Positions 52,455 through 62,600 of a stretch of DNA of 64,000 nt are shown piece after piece. The stretch is taken from the NCBI GenBank assembly GCA_017481565.1, contig JAFUOZ010000007.1, positions 28,159 to 92,158 of the forward strand, given 5' to 3'. Position numbers and translations under genes: made by a program. The notes below the pieces were generated by a model. It ran no database searches. It saw only the letters and a program-made list of their open reading frames with translations, and was not told the DNA's origin. Position 1 is the first letter of the stretch, and the number at the start of each line of letters is the position of its first letter. This DNA is from Oscillospiraceae bacterium (GTDB lineage: Bacteria > Bacillota > Clostridia > Oscillospirales > Ruminococcaceae).

Positions 52455-54137
52455 TCAAGTGTTTTTGGAATTTTTTTGTGAAATCAGCATTTTTAACGTA
52501 CTTTTGTTGATAATTCCGATAAAATATGTGCTTATTATGTAAACAAACGCTGCCGCAGCCACAGAAATTATCACAGAAATACTGTTTCCGCTTCTTATCT
52601 GCATATATCCGTAAACCGTTTCAGCCGTCACAGCGCATAAAAAACCGCACAGAAAAAGCTTTGCAAGTGTTATTCCGATGCATTTCAGATCAGCTCCCGT
52701 TGTCCGTTCAAGCAGCACCGCCTCGCCTATGCAGACCGCCAGATAGCAAAGGTCGGTAGATATTGCAGCACCTGTTACATTAAGCCACGGAACAGACACC
52801 AGCAGAATATTTCCCGCAGCCTTCACAGCAGCTCCCAGAAGTGTCAGCTTAAGGGGTATATCCGATCGGTCAGCCGCCTGAAACAGCGGAAATACTGCAG
52901 ATGAAATACAAAGAAATATCACACCCGGACCCATTGCCGCAAGGGGAGCCGCAGCTGCATTTATTTCAGCTGTATTTCCCGAAAAAAGCAGTTTGAGTAT
53001 CGGTTCTGCAAGCGCCGATATACCAAAGCCGCAGGGCACGGCTACCGCCGCCGCAAGAAAAATCACCTCTTCTGCAGAACGTGCAAGCCTTGCCCTGTCT
53101 CCCGATGAATACGCCTCTGCCGCCTGAGGAAGTATCCCTCTGCCGAACATATTTGTCACAGACGGTATCAGATTGAATACCGTTACCGCAAGCCCCGCAT
53201 AGCTTCCGTAAATGAAATTAGGTATATCCTCACAGGACATATCATATTCCGAAAAATACATGGAAGCGCTTTCAGCTACATTTTCAAGAGAGTTCATAAT
53301 CGTCGCAAGATCTATCACAGATGTAATATTTGCAGCGAGCGCACAAAACGCTCCGGGAACAGCTACCGAAGCAAGAGAACGGATTATTTCTCTGTACGGT
53401 GCCGCCTGTCCTTCAGCATGGACGGACTTTCTGCCTGCACATACATCATATATTACCATAAATAAAAGACCTGCAAGTACGGACAGGGACATTCCTCCGC
53501 AAGCCGCCGCTGCCGCATAGGAAAGCGCTATCTCACCCAGTGCCTGCGGATTTGCTGTATCTGCCGATACATAAGCCGCAAAAGCCGCAGGATCCTTCGC
53601 ATACAGATCAAGCACAGCATAAGCTCCCCCAAGCCCCGAAGCCAGCTTTACCGCCGCTTCCGCCACCTGAGAAAGCGCTGTGGGATACATATTCCGAAGT
53701 CCCTCATAATACCCTCTGAGAACCGCCAGAGGACAGCCGAACAGCACCGCAGGCGCAGTCATAAGCACCGCAGGAAGCGCAGGCATATTGTCTATTGCAT
53801 ATCTGCAGAAAGGCAGCGCACCCAACAGGATAACAAGCATTCCCACAAGTCCTGCCGCCCCGAACATGGCCATAGCTGTAAAGCGTATCCTCTTAAGAGA
53901 TGCCCCTCCCCTGACCGCCATATCTCCTGCCGTAACTCTTGCGGCGGCGGCAGGCAGACCTGTTGCTGTAACCGCATACACGGGAAGGAATATTCCATAG
54001 GCACAGGAAAAATATCCCATACCCGTTCCGCCCAGCATATCGGCAAGAGGAATCCTGAAAAGCGCACCGATTATTTTGGTTATTGCCGCAGAAGCCGCAA
54101 GTATTACCGCACCAAATAAAAAGCTTTGTTTTTTCAT
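52455..54137 (-). CDS. SpoVB/MurJ-like polysaccharide flippase
   Basis: This 560-residue membrane protein has about fourteen hydrophobic segments, of the MOP (MVF/PST) superfamily. The start MKKQSFLFGAVILAASA and LFRIPLADMLGGTGMGYFS are typical of the SpoVB/YabM group, which moves lipid-linked cell-wall or cortex precursors. ATG 54137 has GGAGA 8 nt upstream; the longer frame adds residues without a ribosome site. It is first in the spoVB-like/mazG/hup/rqcP run. Codon use is clearly more GC-rich than in its neighbours. Confidence 0.85.
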   Translation of the reverse strand: MKKQSFLFGAVILAASAAITKIIGALFRIPLADMLGGTGMGYFSCAYGIFLPVYAVTATGLPAAAARVTAGDMAVRGGASLKRIRFTAMAMFGAAGLVGMLVILLGALPFCRYAIDNMPALPAVLMTAPAVLFGCPLAVLRGYYEGLRNMYPTALSQVAEAAVKLASGLGGAYAVLDLYAKDPAAFAAYVSADTANPQALGEIALSYAAAAACGGMSLSVLAGLLFMVIYDVCAGRKSVHAEGQAAPYREIIRSLASVAVPGAFCALAANITSVIDLATIMNSLENVAESASMYFSEYDMSCEDIPNFIYGSYAGLAVTVFNLIPSVTNMFGRGILPQAAEAYSSGDRARLARSAEEVIFLAAAVAVPCGFGISALAEPILKLLFSGNTAEINAAAAPLAAMGPGVIFLCISSAVFPLFQAADRSDIPLKLTLLGAAVKAAGNILLVSVPWLNVTGAAISTDLCYLAVCIGEAVLLERTTGADLKCIGITLAKLFLCGFLCAVTAETVYGYMQIRSGNSISVIISVAAAAFVYIISTYFIGIINKSTLKMLISQKNSKNT

Positions 54138-54292
54138 TGCATATTCTCCGATAACATTCACATATATTTTATTTTCCGAAAAACTCGTCCCAATTAATAT
54201 ATATTCGGATAATTTTCTTTTATGCATTTCATAAACCTACATGAACTATTTGTTAAATTTAAACAAAAAGCGGTTATAGGAATATTCTGCTA

Positions 54293-54321
54293 TTGACAAA
54301 TCCATTTAATTATTCTATAAT
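54293..54321 (+). promoter_or_regulatory. Promoter of the DUF3592 gene
   Basis: TTGACA (54293-54298) and TATAAT (54316-54321) are 17 nt apart, a perfect consensus 38 nt before the start codon. Confidence 0.75.
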
Positions 54322-54358
54322 ATTAACAGTGATTTTATGAGAAAGGGGTAATGCTTTT

Positions 54359-55063
54359 ATGAAAATAAAAAAGCGCTATATAATCTCGTGCATACTGCTT
54401 TGTATCGTCAGCGTACTTATCAGTATTGCCGTATTCCATCTTGAGAAGGGTCTCAGCTCGTTCTCCAAGCTTAATTCCACTGTTTCCGAAAAATGGTCAA
54501 ATACCGATATTATGGTAACAAAGGTCATAAACGATCCTGCCGATCTCAGTGAAGAGGATAAGGACGTTGCGGTCAATTATCTGGGTAAGGTATGCTATAT
54601 CGAAAACGGTACATATACAGCATATAACAAGACCTACTGGCTCAACGAGACATTTGTTTATTACGGCGAAGCCAAGATCGGCGATAAGATCTCTGTATAC
54701 TACAAGCCCGATGACCCCGAAAAGATCGCTTGCAAGGCTCCAAATACAAGCTACCTTATTGGCATTATCGTGCTCTTTATCATTGATGTGGTTCTTATCA
54801 TAGTTGCCCGTATACTTAACAGATCACTTAAGGAAAACACCTTCAGCGATGCTGTTGTTTCTATTATGGATATTCCTATCTGCGTTCTTATCATAGGCTT
54901 TATCATCTGCTTCTTCTCAGGAATGCTTATCGGAAATATCAGTATTGATTCAAGCTATACCGCCATAAATACGGCAGTAGTTGAAGAATACGAAAGCAGC
55001 ATTGCACTTCAGGGTGTTGCAGGTGCAGCGGAAACAACTGCAGAAACCACAGCTGCAAAGTAA
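54359..55063 (+). CDS. DUF3592-like membrane protein
   Basis: This 234-residue protein has a first membrane segment at ~8-28, an extracytoplasmic domain (about 30-125) with a DUF3592-like pattern (V-Y-Y-K-P-D-D-P-E near 118), two more membrane segments (~128-150, ~165-195) and a Thr/Ala/Glu-rich tail. GAAAGGGG precedes the start. It is monocistronic. Function unknown. Confidence 0.75.
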   Translation: MKIKKRYIISCILLCIVSVLISIAVFHLEKGLSSFSKLNSTVSEKWSNTDIMVTKVINDPADLSEEDKDVAVNYLGKVCYIENGTYTAYNKTYWLNETFVYYGEAKIGDKISVYYKPDDPEKIACKAPNTSYLIGIIVLFIIDVVLIIVARILNRSLKENTFSDAVVSIMDIPICVLIIGFIICFFSGMLIGNISIDSSYTAINTAVVEEYESSIALQGVAGAAETTAETTAAK

Positions 55064-55080
55064 TTTTACGGTCATATCAA

Positions 55081-55116
55081 AGGTGCTGTACATAATCGTA
55101 CAGCACCATTTTTATA
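55081..55116 (+). terminator. Terminator of the DUF3592 gene
   Basis: GGTGCTGTAC and GTACAGCACC form a perfect 10-bp stem followed by ATTTTTATA. Confidence 0.85.
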
Positions 55117-55137
55117 CTTCCCTGTTATAATATACAA

Positions 55138-55176
55138 AAAAGACAGTCTCCCCGTAAGGAAAGACTGTCTTTATTA
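55138..55176 (-). terminator. Terminator of the asnS-asnA operon
   Basis: AAAGACAGTCT and AGACTGTCTTT form an 11-bp stem. On the minus strand T-rich sequence follows, just past the asnA stop. Confidence 0.85.
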
Positions 55177-55183
55177 TTTCATA

Positions 55184-56191
55184 TCAAAGCAGCTTAAGTC
55201 CCTTTTCCTTGCACTCGGCTGCCATTTCCTCAGGCCATATGGAAGCCTGTACCTCGCCTATATGGACCTTTTCAAGAATAAGCATACAAAGTCTGGACTG
55301 ACCTATTCCTCCGCCTATCGTAAGAGGAAGTGTTCCGTCCATAATGCTCTTGTGATAATCAAACTTAAGACGATCCTCACTGCCTGCCGCTTTCAGCTGC
55401 TTTTCAAGTGCTGTTTTATCAACACGCACGCCCATCGAGGATATCTCAATAGCTGTATCGAGAGCATTGCTCCATACGAAAAGATCACCGTTAAGGGTCC
55501 AGTCGTCATAGTCGGGAGCACGTCCGCCGTGACGGATACCGCTTTTCAGCACTCCGCCGATCTGCTTTATGAATACTGTCTTATGCTCTCTTGTAATTTC
55601 AATTTCTCTCTGCTCGGGAGTAAGCCCGGGATATTTATCCTCCAGCTCCTGAGAGGAGATAAAATAAACATTCTGATTTATATTCTGTGTAAGTGCAGGG
55701 AAATCAGCCTTTACAAGCTCCTGCGCAAGATATATGGCATGAGCGATCCTGCGGACAGTATCCTCCAGAAACTCCTCTGTGCGCTGTTCCGGAAGGATAA
55801 CCTTTTCCCAGTCCCACTGGTCAACGAACACAGAATGAAGATTATCAACGGAATCATCTCTTCTGATAGCATTCATGTCGGTGTAAAGACCCTCGCCCGC
55901 TTCAAAGCCGTAACGATACAGAGCCATACGCTTCCACTTTGCAAGAGACTGAACGATCTCCGCTTCATTGTTCATTTCCTTAAGATCAAAATGAACCTTT
56001 CTTTCAACGCCGTTAAGATCGTCATTAAGACCGCTGTCTGCCCATACCATAAGCGGAGCAGTGATTCTTTCAAGACCAAGAACCTTTGCGAGACGACGCT
56101 CAAAGGTATCCTTACAGAGCTTGATAGCTCTCTGTGTATCACGCAGATCCAGTGCGGACTTATAATCCTGCGGAATAATAAGCTGATACAT
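55184..56191 (-). CDS. asnA: Aspartate--ammonia ligase AsnA
   Basis: AsnA makes asparagine from aspartate, ammonia and ATP through a class II tRNA-synthetase-like fold. Landmarks are MYQLIIPQDY, the WADSGLNDDLNGVERKV segment near residue 50, VDQWDWEKV near 125, and the C-terminal GGGIGQSRLCMLIL. The 335-residue length is normal. It lies 34 nt downstream of asnS in the same operon, which links asparagine synthesis with its tRNA charging. Confidence 0.95.
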   Translation of the reverse strand: MYQLIIPQDYKSALDLRDTQRAIKLCKDTFERRLAKVLGLERITAPLMVWADSGLNDDLNGVERKVHFDLKEMNNEAEIVQSLAKWKRMALYRYGFEAGEGLYTDMNAIRRDDSVDNLHSVFVDQWDWEKVILPEQRTEEFLEDTVRRIAHAIYLAQELVKADFPALTQNINQNVYFISSQELEDKYPGLTPEQREIEITREHKTVFIKQIGGVLKSGIRHGGRAPDYDDWTLNGDLFVWSNALDTAIEISSMGVRVDKTALEKQLKAAGSEDRLKFDYHKSIMDGTLPLTIGGGIGQSRLCMLILEKVHIGEVQASIWPEEMAAECKEKGLKLL

Positions 56192-56225
56192 AACTATTTC
56201 CCCTTTCTTCCGTAAACGGAAGTTA

Positions 56226-57602
56226 TTATCTGATACTTCCTACTGTACGAGGATAAAGAATAACGTCACGGATATTGGAAATTCCCGTTACATACATGAT
56301 AATACGCTCAAATCCGAGACCGAAACCGCTGTGAGGAACAGAACCGAATCTTCTCAGATCCAGATAATCCTGATAATCCTCTGTAGACATACCCTTTGCC
56401 TCCATTGCAGCAAGGAGCTTGTCAAGGTCAGCCTCACGCTCGGAGCAGCCGATGATCTCGCCTACGCCGGGAACAAGAAGGTCTGTTGCCGCAACAGTCT
56501 TTCCGTCGGGATTCTGCTTCATGTAGAAGGACTTGATATCCTTGGGATAATTTGTAACAAATACAGGCTTGTTATATACCTGCTCGGTGATATAGCGCTC
56601 ATGCTCGGTCTGAAGGTCTGAACCCCACTCAACAGGATATACGAAATCAACATCAGCCTTCTTAAGCAGCTCTATGGCATCTGTATAATCGAGAACAACA
56701 AAATCATTGGAAGCTACATTAACAAGCTTATCCTTAAGACCCTTTTCAAAATGCTGGTCAAAGAATGCGATCTCATCGGGACAGGTTTCAAGAACCGTAT
56801 TGATGATATACTTTATCATATCCTCAGCGATCTCGATAATATCGGGAAGCTCCGCAAAAGCCACCTCAGGCTCAACATGCCAGAACTCCGCTACGTGACG
56901 GGGAGTATTGCTGTTTTCCGCACGGAAGCTGGGACCGAAGGTATATATCTTTCCGAAAGCAAGCGCCGCAACCTCACCCTCAAGCTGAGCGGTTACGCTG
57001 AGTCCAGCCTTCTTGCCGAAGAAATCATCTGCATAGTATTCCTCGCGGCTCTTGTACTGATCGGAGTAACCGATAGTTGTTACCTGGAACATCTCGCCTG
57101 CGCCCTCACAGTCGCTTGCTGTGATAAGCGGCGGCTGAACATATACAAAGTGACGCTTCTGAAAGAACTCGTGAATAGCGTTTGCGATAACGGAACGAAC
57201 ACGGAAAACCGCATTGAAGGTATTTGTTCTTACACGAAGATGAGGCATTGTACGAAGATATTCAAGTGTATGACGCTTCTTCTGCAGAGGATATTCCGCA
57301 GGACACTCACCCAGAACATCAATGGAAGCCGCATTGATCTCAACGCCGCCCTGCTTTACTGCTGAGGGTACAAGAGTACCTGTGATGCGCAGTGCTGAGC
57401 CAAGCTTCATATAAGCGGCGGAATTGTCGATAACAGCCTTATCGATAACTATCTGGAGATGCTTTAATGTTGTACCGTCATTAAGCTCAATGAAAGCCAT
57501 ATTCTTTGAGTCTCTTGATGTACGCACCCAGCCGCATACCGTGACCTCAGTATTTACATAGGATTCGTCCGACATGATGTCGATAAGATCTATATGCTTC
57601 AT
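56226..57602 (-). CDS. asnS: Asparaginyl-tRNA synthetase
   Basis: AsnRS joins asparagine to tRNA-Asn. The N-terminal OB fold (TVCGWVRTSRDSKN) binds the anticodon. Class II motif 2 is FRAENSNTPRHVAEFWHVEPE and motif 3 GFGLGFERIIMYV. The 458-residue length is normal; the N-S-N-T-P-R-H-V-A-E-F-W pattern favours Asn over Asp specificity. A strong AGGAG precedes the start. Two consensus promoters lie upstream. No T-box core is present. Confidence 0.95.
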   Translation of the reverse strand: MKHIDLIDIMSDESYVNTEVTVCGWVRTSRDSKNMAFIELNDGTTLKHLQIVIDKAVIDNSAAYMKLGSALRITGTLVPSAVKQGGVEINAASIDVLGECPAEYPLQKKRHTLEYLRTMPHLRVRTNTFNAVFRVRSVIANAIHEFFQKRHFVYVQPPLITASDCEGAGEMFQVTTIGYSDQYKSREEYYADDFFGKKAGLSVTAQLEGEVAALAFGKIYTFGPSFRAENSNTPRHVAEFWHVEPEVAFAELPDIIEIAEDMIKYIINTVLETCPDEIAFFDQHFEKGLKDKLVNVASNDFVVLDYTDAIELLKKADVDFVYPVEWGSDLQTEHERYITEQVYNKPVFVTNYPKDIKSFYMKQNPDGKTVAATDLLVPGVGEIIGCSEREADLDKLLAAMEAKGMSTEDYQDYLDLRRFGSVPHSGFGLGFERIIMYVTGISNIRDVILYPRTVGSIR

Positions 57603-57645
57603 AAAAAAAAACTCCTTTATAATAGTTTATTGCAACATAACTATT

Positions 57646-57675
57646 ATTATACACCATTACAGCGCATATTGTCAA
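57646..57675 (-). promoter_or_regulatory. Proximal asnS promoter
   Basis: On the minus strand TTGACA (57675-57670) and TATAAT (57651-57646) are 18 nt apart. An AATAGTT...AACTATT hairpin lies in the short leader that follows. Confidence 0.7.
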
Positions 57676-57802
57676 GTATTTCATATATTTCGGATCACAA
57701 AATTTGATCATTCTCTTTTTGCAATATCCCGTCGGACAAATTTCAAAAAAGCGCATAATCATTTTATACTCATATTCCGAAACAGCTGTCTTACCGTAAT
57801 CT

Positions 57803-57831
57803 ATTATACCACTCCGACGCAGCATTGTCAA
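57803..57831 (-). promoter_or_regulatory. Distal asnS promoter
   Basis: On the minus strand TTGACA (57831-57826) and TATAAT (57808-57803) are 17 nt apart, giving a ~130-nt transcript before the proximal promoter. Confidence 0.7.
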
Positions 57832-57951
57832 GACGTTCTGCAAGTGCACACATCATTTTTTGCATAATACACTATTTATCATGCTCTTATTGCGTATTTT
57901 TAACTATTATGCCTTTATAGAAAACATTTTTTGAATTTTATATTTTTTATC

Positions 57952-57980
57952 TTGCAATTTTCCGTTTAATATTATATACT
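57952..57980 (+). promoter_or_regulatory. Promoter of the DUF1846 gene
   Basis: TTGCAA (57952-57957) and TATACT (57975-57980) are 17 nt apart. Confidence 0.6.
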
Positions 57981-58027
57981 TAATATTGGATGTATATTTT
58001 ATATTGAAGGGATGGGATCATTAAAAA

Positions 58028-59494
58028 ATGAACAGTAAGATCGGCTTTGACAACGATAAATATCTGAAAATGCAGTCAGAGCATATAAAAAAGAGGATTT
58101 CACGTTTCGGCGGAAAGCTTTATCTTGAATTCGGCGGAAAGCTTTTCGATGATTTTCACGCTTCCAGAGTCCTTCCGGGATTTAAGCCCGACAGCAAGCT
58201 GCAGATGCTTCTTCAGCTTAAAGAGGAAGCAGAGATAGTGATCGTAATAAATTCCGCAGACATTGAAAAGAACAAGATCAGAGGCGACCTGGGCATAACC
58301 TATGATGTTGATGTTATCCGCCTCTTTAATTTATTTTCACAGGCAGGACTTTACGTAAGCAGCGTAGTCCTTGCACAGTACACGGGACAGGCATCGGCAG
58401 ACGCTTTCCAGCACAGGCTTGAAGCACTTGGAATAAAGGTATATCATCATTATCATATAAAAGGCTACCCCTCAAACGCTGCACTTATCATGAGTGACGA
58501 GGGCTTCGGCAGAAACGATTATATCGAGACCTCCCGAAAGCTTGTCGTTATCACCGCCCCCGGTCCCGGAAGCGGAAAAATGGCGACCTGTCTTTCTCAG
58601 CTTTATCACGATTACAAGAGAAATATCAAGGCAGGCTATGCAAAGTTCGAGACCTTCCCCATATGGAATCTGCCTCTCCGTCACCCTGTCAACATCGCAT
58701 ACGAAGCGGCAACATCAGACCTTGACGATGTCAACATGATCGACCCCTTCCGCCTTGAAGCATACGGAGAAACTACAGTAAACTATAACCGTGATGTTGA
58801 AATATTCCCCGTGCTGAACAAAATGTTCGAAAAGATCACGGGAGAATCCCCCTACAGATCCCCAACCGATATGGGTGTAAATATGGCAGGAAACTGCATT
58901 ATCGACGATGAAGCCGTATGCGATGCGGCAAGACAGGAGATAATCCGACGCTATTATGCGGCGGCATGCGGCTACAGAACAGGCACTGTCCGTGAGGAAG
59001 AGGTCTATAAGCTGGAGCTGATGATGAATCAGGCAGGCGTTTCCCCCGCCGACCGCCGTGTAGTTGCTGCGGCACTTGAAAAGGAACAGGCAACAGAAGG
59101 ACCTGCGGCTGCAATGGAGCTTCCCGACGGTACTATCATCACAGGAAAGACCTCAAATCTGCTGGGTGCGTCCTCTGCCCTTCTTCTAAATGCACTTAAG
59201 CATTTCGGCGGAATTGATGAAGATACCCTGCTTATGTCTCCCGCCGTTATCGAGCCTATACAGAATTTAAAGGTGGAGCATCTTGGAAATATCAATCCGA
59301 GAATACACACCGATGAAACTCTCATTGCTCTTTCTATATGTGCCACCACAAGTTCCGAAGCAAAATGCGCTATGGAACAGATCTCAAAGCTTAAGGGCTG
59401 CGAGGTACATTCAACGGTAATTTTATCCGCTGTTGATGAACGCACCTTCAAAAGACTCGGAGTAAATCTCACCTGTGAGCCTAAATATCAGTAA
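58028..59494 (+). CDS. DUF1846 domain protein
   Basis: This 488-residue cytosolic protein of the DUF1846 family starts with KIGFDNDKYLKMQSEHI and contains LEFGGKLFDDFHASRVLPGF, ITAPGPGSGKMATCLSQ (a P-loop-like strand) and GMNMAGNCI-like GVNMAGNC. Structures of the family show a Rossmann-like fold, but its reaction is not known to me. Its length is typical. It is monocistronic with a terminator. Widespread in Clostridia. Confidence 0.9.
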   Translation: MNSKIGFDNDKYLKMQSEHIKKRISRFGGKLYLEFGGKLFDDFHASRVLPGFKPDSKLQMLLQLKEEAEIVIVINSADIEKNKIRGDLGITYDVDVIRLFNLFSQAGLYVSSVVLAQYTGQASADAFQHRLEALGIKVYHHYHIKGYPSNAALIMSDEGFGRNDYIETSRKLVVITAPGPGSGKMATCLSQLYHDYKRNIKAGYAKFETFPIWNLPLRHPVNIAYEAATSDLDDVNMIDPFRLEAYGETTVNYNRDVEIFPVLNKMFEKITGESPYRSPTDMGVNMAGNCIIDDEAVCDAARQEIIRRYYAAACGYRTGTVREEEVYKLELMMNQAGVSPADRRVVAAALEKEQATEGPAAAMELPDGTIITGKTSNLLGASSALLLNALKHFGGIDEDTLLMSPAVIEPIQNLKVEHLGNINPRIHTDETLIALSICATTSSEAKCAMEQISKLKGCEVHSTVILSAVDERTFKRLGVNLTCEPKYQ

Positions 59495-59516
59495 AATTTT
59501 TTTCTGTGAATAATAT

Positions 59517-59556
59517 AAAAGCAGCCGTGGAGCTTTATCTGCACGGCTGCTTTTCA
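59517..59556 (+). terminator. Terminator of the DUF1846 gene
   Basis: AAAAGCAGCCGTG and CACGGCTGCTTTT form a 13-bp stem with a short loop, followed by T-rich sequence. Confidence 0.85.
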
Positions 59557-59585
59557 TGTTTTTTATTATTCGGCGTTCAGAAAAA

Positions 59586-59617
59586 TCAGCCATAGTCGCA
59601 ATGACTATAGCTGATTA
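59586..59617 (-). terminator. Terminator of the Ig-like/CAP surface protein gene
   Basis: AATCAGC and GCTGATT with inner CATAGTC/GACTATA pairing form the stem; TTTTTC follows on the minus strand. Confidence 0.75.
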
Positions 59618-59627
59618 CGGATTAGTT

Positions 59628-62600
59628 TTAAGGTTTTATAAAAAGTAATGTAACTTTATGAATGTATTGACATGTGTCATCTAAATATGTTATTCCGATT
59701 CCGACATGAGTATATTTAGGATCTAACATCAACGCCCTGTGTGATTCTGATCCCATAAAAGCATCGATAACTTCATCCGCTGAACAGGTGAGACTAGCAA
59801 TATTTTCTCCTGCTACTGAATATTGTATATTGCATTCCTTGAGAACTGTGCTGAACTTGCTTCCATCAGGTCTTGTATGGGAAAGGATATTAGCTTCTTC
59901 CATTTCATCTGAACGAATCTGTGCAGCTGCAGAAACCTCCTCCGATAAGATATATTGTGAGGCACCCACTTTAGAACGTTCTATATTTAGTTCTCTGAGA
60001 ATTTCTGCTATATCCTTTTCTCTCTGCTCTTCTATTGAGGTCTGATCAAGTCCGACATATACATAAACAGAATCCTTTTCTCCATTTGATAAAGTTACTG
60101 TTAATGTTGCTCTTCCGAAACCTACTCCCTTTATTCGATTTGTTGTGGTCTGTACTGTGAATACACTTTCGTTTGAAGAGGTTATTGATGATATTCTTAC
60201 TCCTGAAGGAAGCTCTCTGTCAAGATCAACAAACATATACTTGCCCTTATCAAGCCTGATCGAGCCGTCTGCCTGATTTGTTATGATCCTTGCCGAACAA
60301 TACGGCTTTACCGTAACATAACTTATTCCACGCTTTCCGTTTGGAGCGGTTGCTATGATCTGTGCAGTTCCTTCACTTATTCCTGTGATAGCACCTGTAT
60401 TTTTATCTACCGTTACAATGCTTTCGTCCGTAGAACTCCATGTCAGAACCTTGTCTTTCTCATCAATATCTGATGGAGTAACATAACCGGTTAATTGATA
60501 GTTTTGATTGATATTGATATAAAGATGTTCATCTGTTATAGATACGGATTCAGCACCCGAATCCTGAACAGTTACCACACAAGAAGCTGTTTCTCCGGTG
60601 TAAGTTGTAGCGGTGATTATTACTACGCCACTCTTATTTCCAATAAAATAGCCTGTTGTCTTTGTTATTGTTGCAATGGATTCATCAGATGATGTCCATG
60701 TGACCTTCTGATTCGCTGTGAAATTTTTTGATTTATTATTCTTAATTGTAAACGGCTCAGAAGGATTTATCTGCAATGTGCCGCTGCTGTTTCCCGAAAC
60801 AGTAATAACGCATTTTGCCGACCTTCTGCCGTCGGAAGTAGTTGCAGTTATGGTAGCTGTACCTGCATTAACACCCTTAACGACTCCCGAGGAAACCGTT
60901 GCTACACTGCTGTCCGATGATGTCCATATAATATCAGAGCATGAAGAATTTGCAGTAAGTATATATGAGTTACCCACTGTAAGCGCTGCCGAATCGGTAT
61001 TGAGCGTTATATAATGCTCTGATACTGTTATTGTATATGTATCTGATGCCCAATAAACAGAAGCCGTGATAGTTGCAGTTCCGGGAGTAATAGCTGTTAT
61101 AACTCCGTCAGCTGAAATACTTATCACATTTGAATTACTTGTGCTCCATGAAACTGTTTCGTCAGTCGCTGATGTCTGTGCAGATAACTGTTTTACATCG
61201 CCGGGATAAATTACAGAAACAGTTTCATCTATGCTTACGGTAGGTCTTGTTACTGTCACTATGCAAGTCGCACTGAGTTTTCCTGTCACTGTTTCAGCAT
61301 AAATGCATGACTGTCCCGGTCCTACAGCATATACCATTCCGTCATCGTCTACTGTTGCTACATTTAAGTTTGTTGACCCCCATGTAACGTCCTGCTTTGC
61401 CACTGACGGATAAACATAAGCAAAGAGTTTCCATGAATCTCCCGGGTCAATAGTAACAGTTGTGTCACTTAAAGAGACCGACTGAGGTCTTGTGTCGTTT
61501 ACCACTACAGTACAAGTCGCAGTAGCGCCATGAAATGTTCTTGCTGTAATAGTTGCTGTTCCCGGATTTCTTCCGTATACAGTTCCGTTTGATGTTACAG
61601 CAGCTATATCCGAATCGCTGCTTTTCCATGAGATAGAAGTATCAGGATCGGGATAAGCCGTAGCATATAAATCGTATGAATCACCTGTATTGACAGTGAT
61701 ATAAGACTCGCTCAGTTCTACTCTTTCACATTCCTTTACAACAAAGTTTATCGTAGATGAAAGTGCAGTATTCGCTTCAAAAACCTTGATAGTTGCCATT
61801 CCGGGAGCAACTGCGGTTATAGTTCCGTCCTGCTTTACCTTGATTACTGTTGAATCATCTGATGTCCATACATATTGAGGGTTTTCAATGTTTGAAAACA
61901 CAGGTATCTTTATAACATCTCCTACCTTGATAGTTGTGCTTCCCTCATAGAGAGTACCTATAAAATGGTTGATTTTATAAACAGAAATCGTGCAGTAGTC
62001 TGATTCTCCCGTCTGATTAACTGCGGTTATGACAGCATCTCCTGTATTATGAGCTGTTGCACGGCCTGTACTGTCAACTGTTATAACATTTTCGTCTGAT
62101 GAACTCCATGTTACTGCTGATGATGATTCGTGCTTAAGCGTAATAGAATCGCCGACTTTAATAGATACATTCTCTATACGAATATCGCAGAATCCTTCAG
62201 CTTCCTTTTCGTTTACTGTTACGGTAACCGTCTTCGATATGTTACTGTAAGCTTCCGTAATAATGATCTGTGCTGTTCCTGCTTTATTGGCTGTGATAAT
62301 TCCGTTTTCTGTCACCGTTACTGTAGTTGTATCGGTAGAATAGTAATTGAGCTTTTTGGAAAATGACGATTCGGGATATACAGCTGCTCCGATCTGTATG
62401 CTATCACCCACTTCAACAGAATACGAATCATATTTTGAAATAACACTCTGAGGAACGCTTCCTTCAAATTTAAGATCATATATAAATTCCTTGTATGTAG
62501 TACCGTCATAAAAATAGATCTCGTCCGCAACAACATTGTATGTGTCAATAAGTGCGGTTGACGCCGAGAGATCACAGCACTGTCTTATTGTAGCGCCATC

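Larger units (their letters stand above)
57603..58027. other. Divergent control region between asnS and DUF1846 genes
   Basis: It holds two tandem minus-strand promoters for asnS (57675-57646 and 57831-57803) and one plus-strand promoter for the DUF1846 gene (TTGCAA 57952-57957, TATACT 57975-57980). A long minus-strand open frame here overlaps the asnS start and has no signals. No gene is supported. Confidence 0.6.

Noticed and set aside
55262..56215. 317-codon plus-strand frame opposite asnA
   Set aside because: AsnA is certain on the other strand; the frame has no ribosome site and no homologous look.
57676..57802. T-box upstream of asnS
   Set aside because: No GTGG-ACCGCG-like core and no terminator hairpin are present.
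57547..57849. 100-codon minus-strand frame upstream of asnS
   Set aside because: It overlaps both promoters and the asnS start and resembles no protein.
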